Source: Bacteroidetes bacterium GWB2_32_14 (lineage in GTDB: Bacteria; Bacteroidota; Bacteroidia; Bacteroidales; UBA12077). Taken from it: 55,579 nt of DNA. Where the stretch lies: positions 27,240-82,818 of the forward strand of contig MENK01000006.1 in the NCBI GenBank assembly GCA_001768235.1, read 5' to 3'. Both the position numbers and the translations under genes were made by a program. Below are positions 44,190-52,249 of this stretch, one piece after another (position 1 is the first letter of the stretch; each line of letters starts with the position of its first letter). Below the pieces are notes generated by a model, which was not told the DNA's origin, did not search any database, and worked only from the letters and a program-made list of their open reading frames with translations.

Positions 44190-46343
44190 TTATTGTAGAT
44201 TTTTAACAACGTCAATTACTTCAGGCAGATCCATTCCTAAATCTTTAAGATGTTCAATCTTTGGAATACCATTTGAATTCCACCCTCTGCGTTTGTAAAC
44301 TGCATCGAGTAATTGCTCGTATCTGTTCTCGCGGTATTTACGAGTAATTGCAACTTTTTCCTGGGTTGTTTTTCCTACAGGATCAACTCCGATGATCTCT
44401 TTCATCTGTTTATCGTAACGTTCTGCTCTTGATTCGTATTCTTCAACTGTTACAGGCCCGGCAGCACGATAAGGTTGTGCATCGTTTTTACGCAAACCAT
44501 AACCACGGCGAATGTTAAATACACGCTGGAAGTTATAAACACGTTCTGACATACGGATTAATTCGTGTTTGTCGAATTCGTTGCCTGTAACTGCTTTATA
44601 AATAGCAACATAATTATCAACATGCTCAGGAACTTTTGCTGGTTCGCTTGTTTTTGCGTTATCTTCAGGTTCAACATCGTTCCAGGGGAGTTTGCATAAT
44701 CCCATTAATCCAAACCAGGTACGGAACATTGGAAAATAATGTAGTGCTTCGGCTTTCTTTTCAAAGGTTGGAATCTGGTTATTTACCATATCCATAAATA
44801 TTAACCATGCTTCGTCGTGCTGAGGCCCTTTGTTGGTCATTGCATAACCACCCTGTTGTGCTAATGATTCTTTTGAAACATATTGCGAATATTCCAATCC
44901 TTTATTTTCCATACCAATGTCTTGCATGAACTGGGCATCGCCCCATCCCTGGGCAGCAAAATATTCTTTCATTTTACGAACACCCATCCCTGCAATCTTT
45001 CCAAAACCTTCGCCACGTGCCATTTGATGCAATACTTCCATTGCCCCGTCAGCATTACCAAAATTAAGTTTAATACCTCCGGTACGTTCTTCATTTAGAA
45101 TGCCATTTTCATAACATTCCATTACAAAGCCCATAAGAGTACCGAATGTAATTGTACAAATACCGTAAGTATCGCAATAGAAGTTTGTTTCAATAGTAAA
45201 ATCAGGATTGAAAATCCCCATAATTGAACCATTCGATGATGTTGTTTCATATTCTGGCCCGTCAACGATTACTTTTTGTCCGGCATAAGGCCCTGTTCTT
45301 ACAAGGTAGTTGTCAACCCCTTTGGCGCACGACATGTTGCAACCTATCCAGCAGCCATCAGGAATATTTTGGGTAAATCTTGATTTCCAAACGTTAGCAT
45401 GAATTTTATCTGCATCTTTATGGCTTCCGAATTTAAAATTGTTTACAGGTAAAAGATCGTAATCATTCATAACATTTGTGAGGTGAGCTGTACCGATAGC
45501 ACGCATCTGGCATTGGGAGTCGTCCAAATCACGCATTTCTTTATTGAAACGTTTTCCACGTTCCATAATAGCTTCCAAATCAACAACATTATTCAGGTTT
45601 CCTTTTACCCCGGGAACTTTTGCTACTAAAGCTTTTATTTTTTTGTTTCTGAAAACAGTACCAATACCACCACGGCCAGCTTGTTTTAAACGAACCAGTT
45701 TACGTTTTGGATCCCAAAAAGTAAAGTTTAACATTCCTATTAAACTGTGATCGGCTGCTGTACCAGCAGAAACTACAGAAACATTTTTTCGATCTTTTTC
45801 GTCATCAGAGAACATTTCGTGCAGTACTTCGCCTAATACATGGCTATCGATTGGTTCTTGAGGAGCTTCGATAATTTCAACTTTTCCATTAACACCGTCG
45901 ATAAAAACAATAACTTCTTTATCCGATTTTCCCTGGATTTCAACAGCATCGAAACCGGCAAATTTTGAGAATGGCCCAAAATGCCCGCCTACGTTTGAAT
46001 CCATTATGGAATCGGTTTGAGGAGAAATAGATACAACTATGGCTTTACCTGTACCTGAGTACTGGGTTATACCACAAATAGGGCCTCCTGCAATTACAAT
46101 CTCATTTTCAGGATCATCCCATTTTGTGTTTGGTTTAGTTCCATCCCACAATAACTTCAATCCAAAGCCTTTACCACCAACAAATTTATCTTTCATTAAT
46201 TCGGTAACAGGTTTTTCTTTGATTTCATGTGTTCCAACATTCACGTACAAGGTACGGTTGTTGTATCCTTTATCAATTTCATGTAATTCATATTTCCACT
46301 CTTTGAGTAGTTTATGTGCTGCTTTCATCTTTTGAATATCCAT
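44190..46343 (-). CDS. aor: Aldehyde ferredoxin oxidoreductase (tungsten/molybdopterin type)
   Basis: A 717-residue cytosolic enzyme that interconverts aldehydes and carboxylates with ferredoxin, using a tungsto-bispterin and a [4Fe-4S] cluster. The N-terminal AOR domain has FVGGKGFGLKLLWDGTKP and AGGPICGITQYSGTGKAIVV. Cluster cysteines are C331, C335 and C339 (DGCWIGCNMSCAKG) with C550 (GLMGLCKLPWND); the first gap is x3 rather than the x2 of archaeal AOR. It is longer than the roughly 600-residue archaeal enzymes. A clear Shine-Dalgarno site (AGGGAG) precedes the ATG. DUF364, ThiF- and MoaD-like genes lie divergently upstream. Confidence 0.92.
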   Translation of the reverse strand: MDIQKMKAAHKLLKEWKYELHEIDKGYNNRTLYVNVGTHEIKEKPVTELMKDKFVGGKGFGLKLLWDGTKPNTKWDDPENEIVIAGGPICGITQYSGTGKAIVVSISPQTDSIMDSNVGGHFGPFSKFAGFDAVEIQGKSDKEVIVFIDGVNGKVEIIEAPQEPIDSHVLGEVLHEMFSDDEKDRKNVSVVSAGTAADHSLIGMLNFTFWDPKRKLVRLKQAGRGGIGTVFRNKKIKALVAKVPGVKGNLNNVVDLEAIMERGKRFNKEMRDLDDSQCQMRAIGTAHLTNVMNDYDLLPVNNFKFGSHKDADKIHANVWKSRFTQNIPDGCWIGCNMSCAKGVDNYLVRTGPYAGQKVIVDGPEYETTSSNGSIMGIFNPDFTIETNFYCDTYGICTITFGTLMGFVMECYENGILNEERTGGIKLNFGNADGAMEVLHQMARGEGFGKIAGMGVRKMKEYFAAQGWGDAQFMQDIGMENKGLEYSQYVSKESLAQQGGYAMTNKGPQHDEAWLIFMDMVNNQIPTFEKKAEALHYFPMFRTWFGLMGLCKLPWNDVEPEDNAKTSEPAKVPEHVDNYVAIYKAVTGNEFDKHELIRMSERVYNFQRVFNIRRGYGLRKNDAQPYRAAGPVTVEEYESRAERYDKQMKEIIGVDPVGKTTQEKVAITRKYRENRYEQLLDAVYKRRGWNSNGIPKIEHLKDLGMDLPEVIDVVKNLQ

Positions 46344-46542
46344 ATATTTTCTCCCTGATTAAATAGTTCATTTTTATAGTTTCCAAAATTATAAAATTAA
46401 AGCGTTTAAGTAAAGTATAAAATGACTTAAATCAATATGTTAAATGCTGCATATCGCTTTGTTGGCCGCTATTTTCATGAACGTATGTGAATATGAGTAT
46501 GTTGATATACAAAAGCAAGCGCGTAAATAATATAAGTTTTTG

Positions 46543-46550
46543 TAAATTTG
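46543..46550 (+). promoter_or_regulatory. -7 promoter element of the DUF364-thiF-thiS transcript
   Basis: TAAATTTG is an exact TAnnTTTG match, 29 bp before the ATG at 46580. No -33 element is clear. Confidence 0.5.
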
Positions 46551-46579
46551 TTTATCCTTGTAAAAATAATTATTGTAAA

Positions 46580-47281
46580 ATGCAGGAACCTGTTGAATAC
46601 TTTTTTGAAAAATATGGCATAGACCTCCGGAATATACAGCTTATTGTTTGTGGGCAGAAATATGTAGCCGTGAAATTAAAGAATGGAAATATTGGTGTTT
46701 GTGCTACTTTAGACAATTATGTAAATATTGAAGTACGTGATTTACGGTTCCCTAATCTTAAAAATATTCAACACAGAATTGTACTTACAGCTTATTTTAA
46801 TGCTACTTTCAATTATGAAAATAAATATAATTCTTCCATTGATATTTTTGATAAAATTAATTTCAGGGAGTATAAAAACATTGTTATGATTGGTTTTTTT
46901 CAGTCTCTTTCGGAGAAATTCAAGGCAGAAGGGATTAATTTAACTATATTTGATAACAATATTCAGCATACTATGTTAACAGATATGCAGGAACAAATTT
47001 CTAAAGTCTCAGGAGCTGATGCATTAATCCTGACTTCTACAACGGTTTTCAATAATACTTTTTTGAATTTGATAAATGCTACTAATAAAAAGTGTGATAT
47101 TTTCACTTTAGGCCCATCTACCATAATGAATAAAGAAATGTTTAGGTATAGAAATGTAAAATTACTTTTTGGTTCTATATTTGAGCCAAACGACATACTT
47201 ACACTTAAAATAATTCAGGGCGGAGGAGGAACTAAACAATTTATGCCTTATATGAAAAAAGTTTTTTTGCAAAACAATTAG
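46580..47281 (+). CDS. DUF364/DUF4213-family protein (putative heavy-metal chelation domain)
   Basis: A 233-residue soluble protein. I chose ATG 46580 (MQEPVEYFFEKYG) because the in-frame ATG at 46487 lies upstream of the promoter element. The C-terminal half has DALILTSTTVFNNTFLNLI, FTLGPSTIMNKEMF and IIQGGGGTKQF, which match the DUF364 pattern of a putative metal- or pterin-binding fold. Such proteins often sit near molybdenum/tungsten genes. Here it is divergent from aor and ahead of ThiF- and MoaD-like genes, so a role in loading or transport of W/Mo for AOR is plausible but inferred. Confidence 0.7.
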   Translation: MQEPVEYFFEKYGIDLRNIQLIVCGQKYVAVKLKNGNIGVCATLDNYVNIEVRDLRFPNLKNIQHRIVLTAYFNATFNYENKYNSSIDIFDKINFREYKNIVMIGFFQSLSEKFKAEGINLTIFDNNIQHTMLTDMQEQISKVSGADALILTSTTVFNNTFLNLINATNKKCDIFTLGPSTIMNKEMFRYRNVKLLFGSIFEPNDILTLKIIQGGGGTKQFMPYMKKVFLQNN

Positions 47282-47400
47282 TGTTTTTACTTTGAATCTC
47301 TTTTTGAAAATCCGAATGTCCTAAGTGGTAAAACATGAACTGCCAAGAAGCATAAAATAACAAAGGAAAAGAACAATTACTTTATAAAATTTAATAGAAA

Positions 47401-47979
47401 ATGACTTTCGAAGAAATAAGGGAAAGACTTAAAAATTTTACGGCAGGTATTGCCGGGGCTGGCGGACTGGGTTCTAACTGTGCTGTTGCTCTGGCCAGAG
47501 TTGGTATTGGGAAATTAATAATTGCCGACTTTGATATAGTAAGTGAATCGAACCTGAACAGACAATATTACTTCAGAGATCAGGTGGGTATGAAAAAAGT
47601 AGAAGCTCTTAAAGAAAATATTTTAAGAATAAACCCGGATGTTGAAATTGAAATTCATGATATCAAACTTAATCAATCAAATTTAAGTACAATTTACAAA
47701 GAATGCCATGTACTTGTTGAAGCATTTGATTTGGCTGAAATGAAAAAAATGCTGATAGAAACCTGTATTTCAGAGTTGCCAGATAAACCCGTTGTTGTTG
47801 GTTTAGGAATGGCAGGATGGGGTGATAGCAACTCGATACATTTGCGAAAATCTGAAAATATCTATATTTGTGGAGATGAAAAATCTGAGATTTCTGAAAT
47901 CAACCCGCCTTTAGCCCCAAGAGTTGCAATGGTGGCAAATTTACAGGCAAATACAGTGCTTGAAATATTGATTAAATAA
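47401..47979 (+). CDS. ThiF-family adenylyltransferase, short form
   Basis: A 192-residue E1-like enzyme that adenylates the C-terminal GlyGly of a sulfur-carrier protein. It has GAGGLGSN (19-26) as the nucleotide loop, IADFDIVSESNLNRQYYF with the conserved Asp and Asn-Arg, and DLAEMKKMLIE as crossover region. It lacks the CxxC zinc sites and catalytic cysteine found in MoeB and longer ThiF, fitting the short ThiF family 2. The ThiS/MoaD-like gene follows after 21 bp. Whether the pair serves thiamine or metallopterin is open; the aor context favours the latter. Confidence 0.85.
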   Translation: MTFEEIRERLKNFTAGIAGAGGLGSNCAVALARVGIGKLIIADFDIVSESNLNRQYYFRDQVGMKKVEALKENILRINPDVEIEIHDIKLNQSNLSTIYKECHVLVEAFDLAEMKKMLIETCISELPDKPVVVGLGMAGWGDSNSIHLRKSENIYICGDEKSEISEINPPLAPRVAMVANLQANTVLEILIK

Positions 47980-48000
47980 TGAATATTGAAATTTGAATAA

Positions 48001-48204
48001 ATGAATATTGTACTCAATAACAGGGAAGAATCTTTTGAACAATCGACATTAACAATAACCCGGTTGTTACATATAAAAAATTTTACTTTTAAAATGTTGG
48101 TAATTAAAGTTAACGGGCAACTTGTTAAAAAAGATGAATATAATTCCTATGTAATTAAAGATGGCGACGATGTAAATGTACTTCATCTCATTTCTGGTGG
48201 ATAA
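48001..48204 (+). CDS. ThiS/MoaD-like sulfur-carrier protein
   Basis: A 67-residue ubiquitin-like protein ending in LHLISGG, with the C-terminal GlyGly that is adenylated and thiocarboxylated. The GDDVNVLHLISGG tail is typical of ThiS and MoaD. Paired with the ThiF-like gene just upstream. No other thiamine genes (thiG, thiH, thiC, thiE) are in the window, which leaves molybdopterin/tungstopterin sulfur transfer as an alternative. Confidence 0.85.
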   Translation: MNIVLNNREESFEQSTLTITRLLHIKNFTFKMLVIKVNGQLVKKDEYNSYVIKDGDDVNVLHLISGG

Positions 48205-48337
48205 TAATTAATAGTGCTTTTTTAATGTAATCTATATTCCAATACTTCATTCTGTTGAATAAATTGTTGATACTTTCATTTATTAAAGCTTTGAGCAAGG
48301 CAGTATTTTAATTTAATTTGCACTATTATTATCAACC

Positions 48338-48646
48338 ATGAGCACTTTAAACAGAATCATAAAAAAACTTATCCCGTATTTTAAGAATAAATACATTCTT
48401 ACACTTTTTATTTTTGTTTTATGGTTATTGTTTTTCGATCGTAATAATTTGATTGACAGAGTAAAAGAAATACAAAAATTGCGTCAGTTTGAGAAAGACC
48501 GCGAATATTATATTGAACGTATCGAAACAGATTCTAAAAGGCTAAAACAGCTTAAAACAAACAATAAGAATCTGGAAAAGTTTGCCCGCGAACAATACTT
48601 CATGAAAAAAGATAACGAAGAAATTTTTGTAATTATTGAAGAATAA
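48338..48646 (+). CDS. Septum formation initiator, FtsB/DivIC family
   Basis: A 102-residue bitopic membrane protein: short basic N-terminus, one helix (about 18-34, ILTLFIFVLWLLFF), then a coiled coil (about 40-80) and FAREQYFMKKDNEEIFVI, the typical DivIC/FtsB C-terminal block. It scaffolds the divisome with FtsL and FtsQ. A near-consensus TTAATTTG lies about 25 bp upstream. Confidence 0.85.
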   Translation: MSTLNRIIKKLIPYFKNKYILTLFIFVLWLLFFDRNNLIDRVKEIQKLRQFEKDREYYIERIETDSKRLKQLKTNNKNLEKFAREQYFMKKDNEEIFVIIEE

Positions 48647-48764
48647 ATTCTTATCTTTTAACTGCAATTATTTTCAGCTATATTTATAGAAAAAGAAATA
48701 CTTTTTTTATACATTTTATTGAGCAGCACAGGAATAAGTGTAATTAATAACCAATTCATAAAAA

Positions 48765-51700
48765 ATGGCTGAGTCATTAAATCACAATAATGAGTTTAGT
48801 AAGCTTTTAGCCGAGAATAAAGAACGGTTAAAAGAATTATCATGTATAAATCAGACAACAGCTATAATAAAGGAAGGGAAATCGGTTGAAGAAACCTTAC
48901 AAATGATAGCGTTGTTATTGCCACATGCATGGCAATATCCCGATTATACTGTTTCCAGGATAAACTTTGGAGGATTAAGCTATCTTAGCCCAGGTTTTAA
49001 TGAAACAGAATGGGTTCAGAAACAGTCTTTTCAAAGCATTGATGGCGAAGAAGGAACAATAGAAATATTTTACACGAAAGAATTCCCAAAACTTTTTGAA
49101 GGCCCATTTTTAAAAGAAGAACGGGATTTAATCAACAATCTTTCAAATTTAATACTTGGTTATATCAACAGCTTAAAAGCAAAAAAAATAATCAGGCAGC
49201 AGTCAGATAAACGTCCGGTACCCAGAACAGCTTCTCAATCAGCAGACAAAGATTTAAATAGCCGCCAGTTATTACAGAAATTCTTAAATAAACACAATGC
49301 CGACAGGGACTTGCTGCATGATCTTATGCCTTTTAAAGTTAAAGAAATACTTTTAATTGCAAATCTTTACGATGCTTATAGTATAGAAAAAGAAGGGCGG
49401 TTTACCGATCATATTTTAGGTGAGTATCATCAGTTAAATTTAACTTCACTGCCAAGGGTAACAGGAGTATCAACCGAAGATGAAGCCCTTGAAGCAATGG
49501 AAAACAAACATTTCGACCTGGTTATCCTTATGATGGGAGTTGATAAAAAAACCCCTTTAAAGATAAGCCATACTCTAAAAGAAAAATATAAATACATCCC
49601 GTTATTCCTTTTACTCAATAACAATAGCGACTTAACTATTTTAGAAGAGCAAAAAAAAGACCTTTCATCAATAGATAAAGTTTTTGTATGGAATGGTGAC
49701 TCCAAGGTATTTTTTGCAATGGTTAAGCTAATTGAAGATAAGGTGAATGTTGAAAATGATACCAGGGGAGGCTTAACGCGGGTTATTCTTTTAGTTGAAG
49801 ATTCTGCTAAATATTATTCCCGCTATTTGCCCATGCTTTATAAAATTATTATGGAACAAACCCGTCGGTTAATTGAAGATGTAAATACCGATGATTTATA
49901 TAAAGTTCTGAAAATGCGTGCACGGCCAAAAATATTACTTGCCGGGAATTACGAGGAGGCTATGGAGATTTTTGAACTTTACAAAGATTATTTTCTTTGT
50001 GTTATTTCCGATGTGTGTTTCCCCCGAAATGGAGAGTTAAACGAAACAGCAGGCTTTGAACTTATTAAATATGTAAAACAAAATGTTGCAAATCTGCCAA
50101 CAGTTTTGCAATCATCGAATCCCGATAATGCAACTTTTTCATACGAAATAAAGTCGAACTTTATTAATAAAAATTCAGAAAGCTTATTACAGGATTTAAA
50201 AAGTTTTATTAACTATCACCTTGGGTTTGGCCATTTTGTTTATCGCGACAACCAGGGCAGGCAAATTGCAGTTGCAAAATCAATGGCCGAATTTGAATCG
50301 TATCTTAAAACTGTTCCCGACGATTCGTTAATTTATCATGCTGTAAAAAACCAGTTCTCACTATGGCTCATGGCACGTGGAGAGATTCAGATTGCTAAAA
50401 TTATTAATCCTTTAAGAATTAGTGATTTTGAAAATACACAACAATTACGCAATTTTTTAATTGATATCTTAAAACTATACCGAAATGAGCAGGAAAAGGG
50501 TAAAATTGTAAATTTCAGCGAATCGGCTATTTTAGAAGAAAACAATATTGTCAGCCTTGCATCAGGTTCGCTTGGCGGCAAGGGTCGTGGATTAGCATTT
50601 ATTAATACCCTCATTTATAATTTTAAATTTAAAGAATTACTTCCTCTTATCAATGTTCGAACCCCTCGAACGAGTATTATTGGAACCGACGAATTTGATA
50701 TGTTTATTGAATCAAATAAGCTTGAAGATACAATTTTTAATGAGACAAATTATGTTGAATTGCGTAAGGTATTCTTACAAGGCGAATTATCATATACATT
50801 AAAGAAACGACTAAAAATATTCCTTGAATTAATAACAAAACCTTTAGCTATTCGTTCGTCAAGTTTATTTGAAGATAGCATTAATCAACCTTTTTCGGGG
50901 ATATTTGAAACATATATTTTACCTAATAACAATCCCGATTTTGATACCAGGCTACAACAAACCATGGATGCAATAAAACTTGTTTATGCATCAATATATT
51001 CAAACCATTCACGAAACTATTTTAAAGCAATTGACCATAAAGTTGAAGAGGAAAAAATGGCAGTGATTATACAGGAAGTTGTAGGTAATCAATTTGATGG
51101 ATGCTATTATCCTCATATTAGCGGAACGGCTCAATCGCACAATTTTTATCCTGTTGCACACATGAAACCTGACGAGGGGTTTGCTGTTGCAGCACTCGGG
51201 CTTGGTCAATATGTTGTTGAAGGCGAAAAAGCTTTCCGTTTTTCACCGAGTTATCCCGAATTGGAAATTGTTTCTGCAAAAGATTTGTATAAAAGCTCTC
51301 AGGTTTATTTTTATGCCGTAGATCTTAAAAAAGAAAACCTGAACTTACTTGAAGGCGAAGATGCCGGTTTAATCAGGCTCGATATTAGCGAAGCTGAAAA
51401 ACACAACACATTAAAACATCTCGCATCTGTTTATGATGTAACTAATGACCGTGTAAATCCTGGAACTGATACTTTTGGACCACGAATAATAAATTTTGCC
51501 AATATTCTAAAATTCGAATACATTCCTCTTGCCAAAACAATTAATATTATTCTTGATGTAGTTAAAGAAGCTCTTGGTTCCCCTGTAGAAATAGAATTTG
51601 CTGTTGATCTTTCCAAAGATAAAAGCGGCCTTGCATCATTCTATCTTTTACAAATAAAACCGTTAGTGGGTAACGAAGATGATTTTAATATTGACATTGA

Positions 51701-52226
51701 AAATATTCATAAAGAAAAAACTGTTTTGTATTCCGAAAGAACTATGGGGAATGGTAAAATACAGAATATTAGCGATATAATATATGTTAAACCAGAAACC
51801 TTTGATAATACAAAAACTCTTGAAATGGCCGATGAAATTGATAAACTGAATTCAAAAATGCAATCACGGGGAAAGTCATATGTCTTAATTGGACCGGGCA
51901 GGTGGGGAACAAGAGATAAATTTATTGGCATTCCTGTCGTTTGGCCACAAATATCAAATGCAAAAGTTATTGTAGAAATTAGTCTCGAAGATTTTCCTTT
52001 AGATGCTTCACTGGGTTCTCACTTTTTTCATAATGTTACATCAATGAATGTAGGTTATTTCTCAGTAAACCATAAGTTTATTAAAGATTTTATTACCTGG
52101 GATATTTTAAATGAACAAAAAGTAGTTGAACAAACTAAATATTTTAAGCATATTCGATTCGAGAAACCAGTAACAATTACAATGGATGGACGAAAACGAA
52201 TATCTGCAATTACTTATGATGAATAA
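48765..52226 (+). CDS. GAF-like / degenerate receiver / receiver / PPDK-type ATP-grasp protein (paralogue 1)
   Basis: A 1153-residue soluble protein in four parts. Residues about 20-140 look like a GAF-type sensor (INQTTAIIKEGKSVEETLQM). About 193-325 is a receiver-like fold with methionine M256 in place of the phospho-acceptor Asp (DLVILMMGVD). About 339-485 is an intact receiver with E345/D346, D416 (VISDVCF) and K469, and a long first helix. From about 596 comes a PPDK N-terminal ATP-grasp domain: SGSLGGKGRGLAF, LAIRSSSLFEDSINQPFSG and a closing VLIGPGRWGTRDKF. I see no phosphohistidine swivel domain and no PEP-binding barrel, so it is unlikely to be PEP synthase. The substrate is unknown. 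Confidence 0.8.
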   Translation: MAESLNHNNEFSKLLAENKERLKELSCINQTTAIIKEGKSVEETLQMIALLLPHAWQYPDYTVSRINFGGLSYLSPGFNETEWVQKQSFQSIDGEEGTIEIFYTKEFPKLFEGPFLKEERDLINNLSNLILGYINSLKAKKIIRQQSDKRPVPRTASQSADKDLNSRQLLQKFLNKHNADRDLLHDLMPFKVKEILLIANLYDAYSIEKEGRFTDHILGEYHQLNLTSLPRVTGVSTEDEALEAMENKHFDLVILMMGVDKKTPLKISHTLKEKYKYIPLFLLLNNNSDLTILEEQKKDLSSIDKVFVWNGDSKVFFAMVKLIEDKVNVENDTRGGLTRVILLVEDSAKYYSRYLPMLYKIIMEQTRRLIEDVNTDDLYKVLKMRARPKILLAGNYEEAMEIFELYKDYFLCVISDVCFPRNGELNETAGFELIKYVKQNVANLPTVLQSSNPDNATFSYEIKSNFINKNSESLLQDLKSFINYHLGFGHFVYRDNQGRQIAVAKSMAEFESYLKTVPDDSLIYHAVKNQFSLWLMARGEIQIAKIINPLRISDFENTQQLRNFLIDILKLYRNEQEKGKIVNFSESAILEENNIVSLASGSLGGKGRGLAFINTLIYNFKFKELLPLINVRTPRTSIIGTDEFDMFIESNKLEDTIFNETNYVELRKVFLQGELSYTLKKRLKIFLELITKPLAIRSSSLFEDSINQPFSGIFETYILPNNNPDFDTRLQQTMDAIKLVYASIYSNHSRNYFKAIDHKVEEEKMAVIIQEVVGNQFDGCYYPHISGTAQSHNFYPVAHMKPDEGFAVAALGLGQYVVEGEKAFRFSPSYPELEIVSAKDLYKSSQVYFYAVDLKKENLNLLEGEDAGLIRLDISEAEKHNTLKHLASVYDVTNDRVNPGTDTFGPRIINFANILKFEYIPLAKTINIILDVVKEALGSPVEIEFAVDLSKDKSGLASFYLLQIKPLVGNEDDFNIDIENIHKEKTVLYSERTMGNGKIQNISDIIYVKPETFDNTKTLEMADEIDKLNSKMQSRGKSYVLIGPGRWGTRDKFIGIPVVWPQISNAKVIVEISLEDFPLDASLGSHFFHNVTSMNVGYFSVNHKFIKDFITWDILNEQKVVEQTKYFKHIRFEKPVTITMDGRKRISAITYDE

Positions 52227-52249
52227 AAATATGAAAAACGAATAGAGTT

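Noticed and set aside
46039-46335. 98-codon plus-strand open frame over the start of aor
   Set aside because: It mirrors the conserved AOR N-terminal domain on the other strand, with no ribosome-binding site or recognisable motif.
46487-46579. 31-residue N-terminal extension of the DUF364 protein
   Set aside because: It begins upstream of an exact -7 promoter element at 46543 and has no conserved character.
47401-48204. Firm thiamine-pathway assignment (thiF, thiS)
   Set aside because: No thiG, thiH, thiC or thiE is nearby and the context is aor; the sequence alone does not settle thiamine versus metallopterin use, so gene symbols were withheld.
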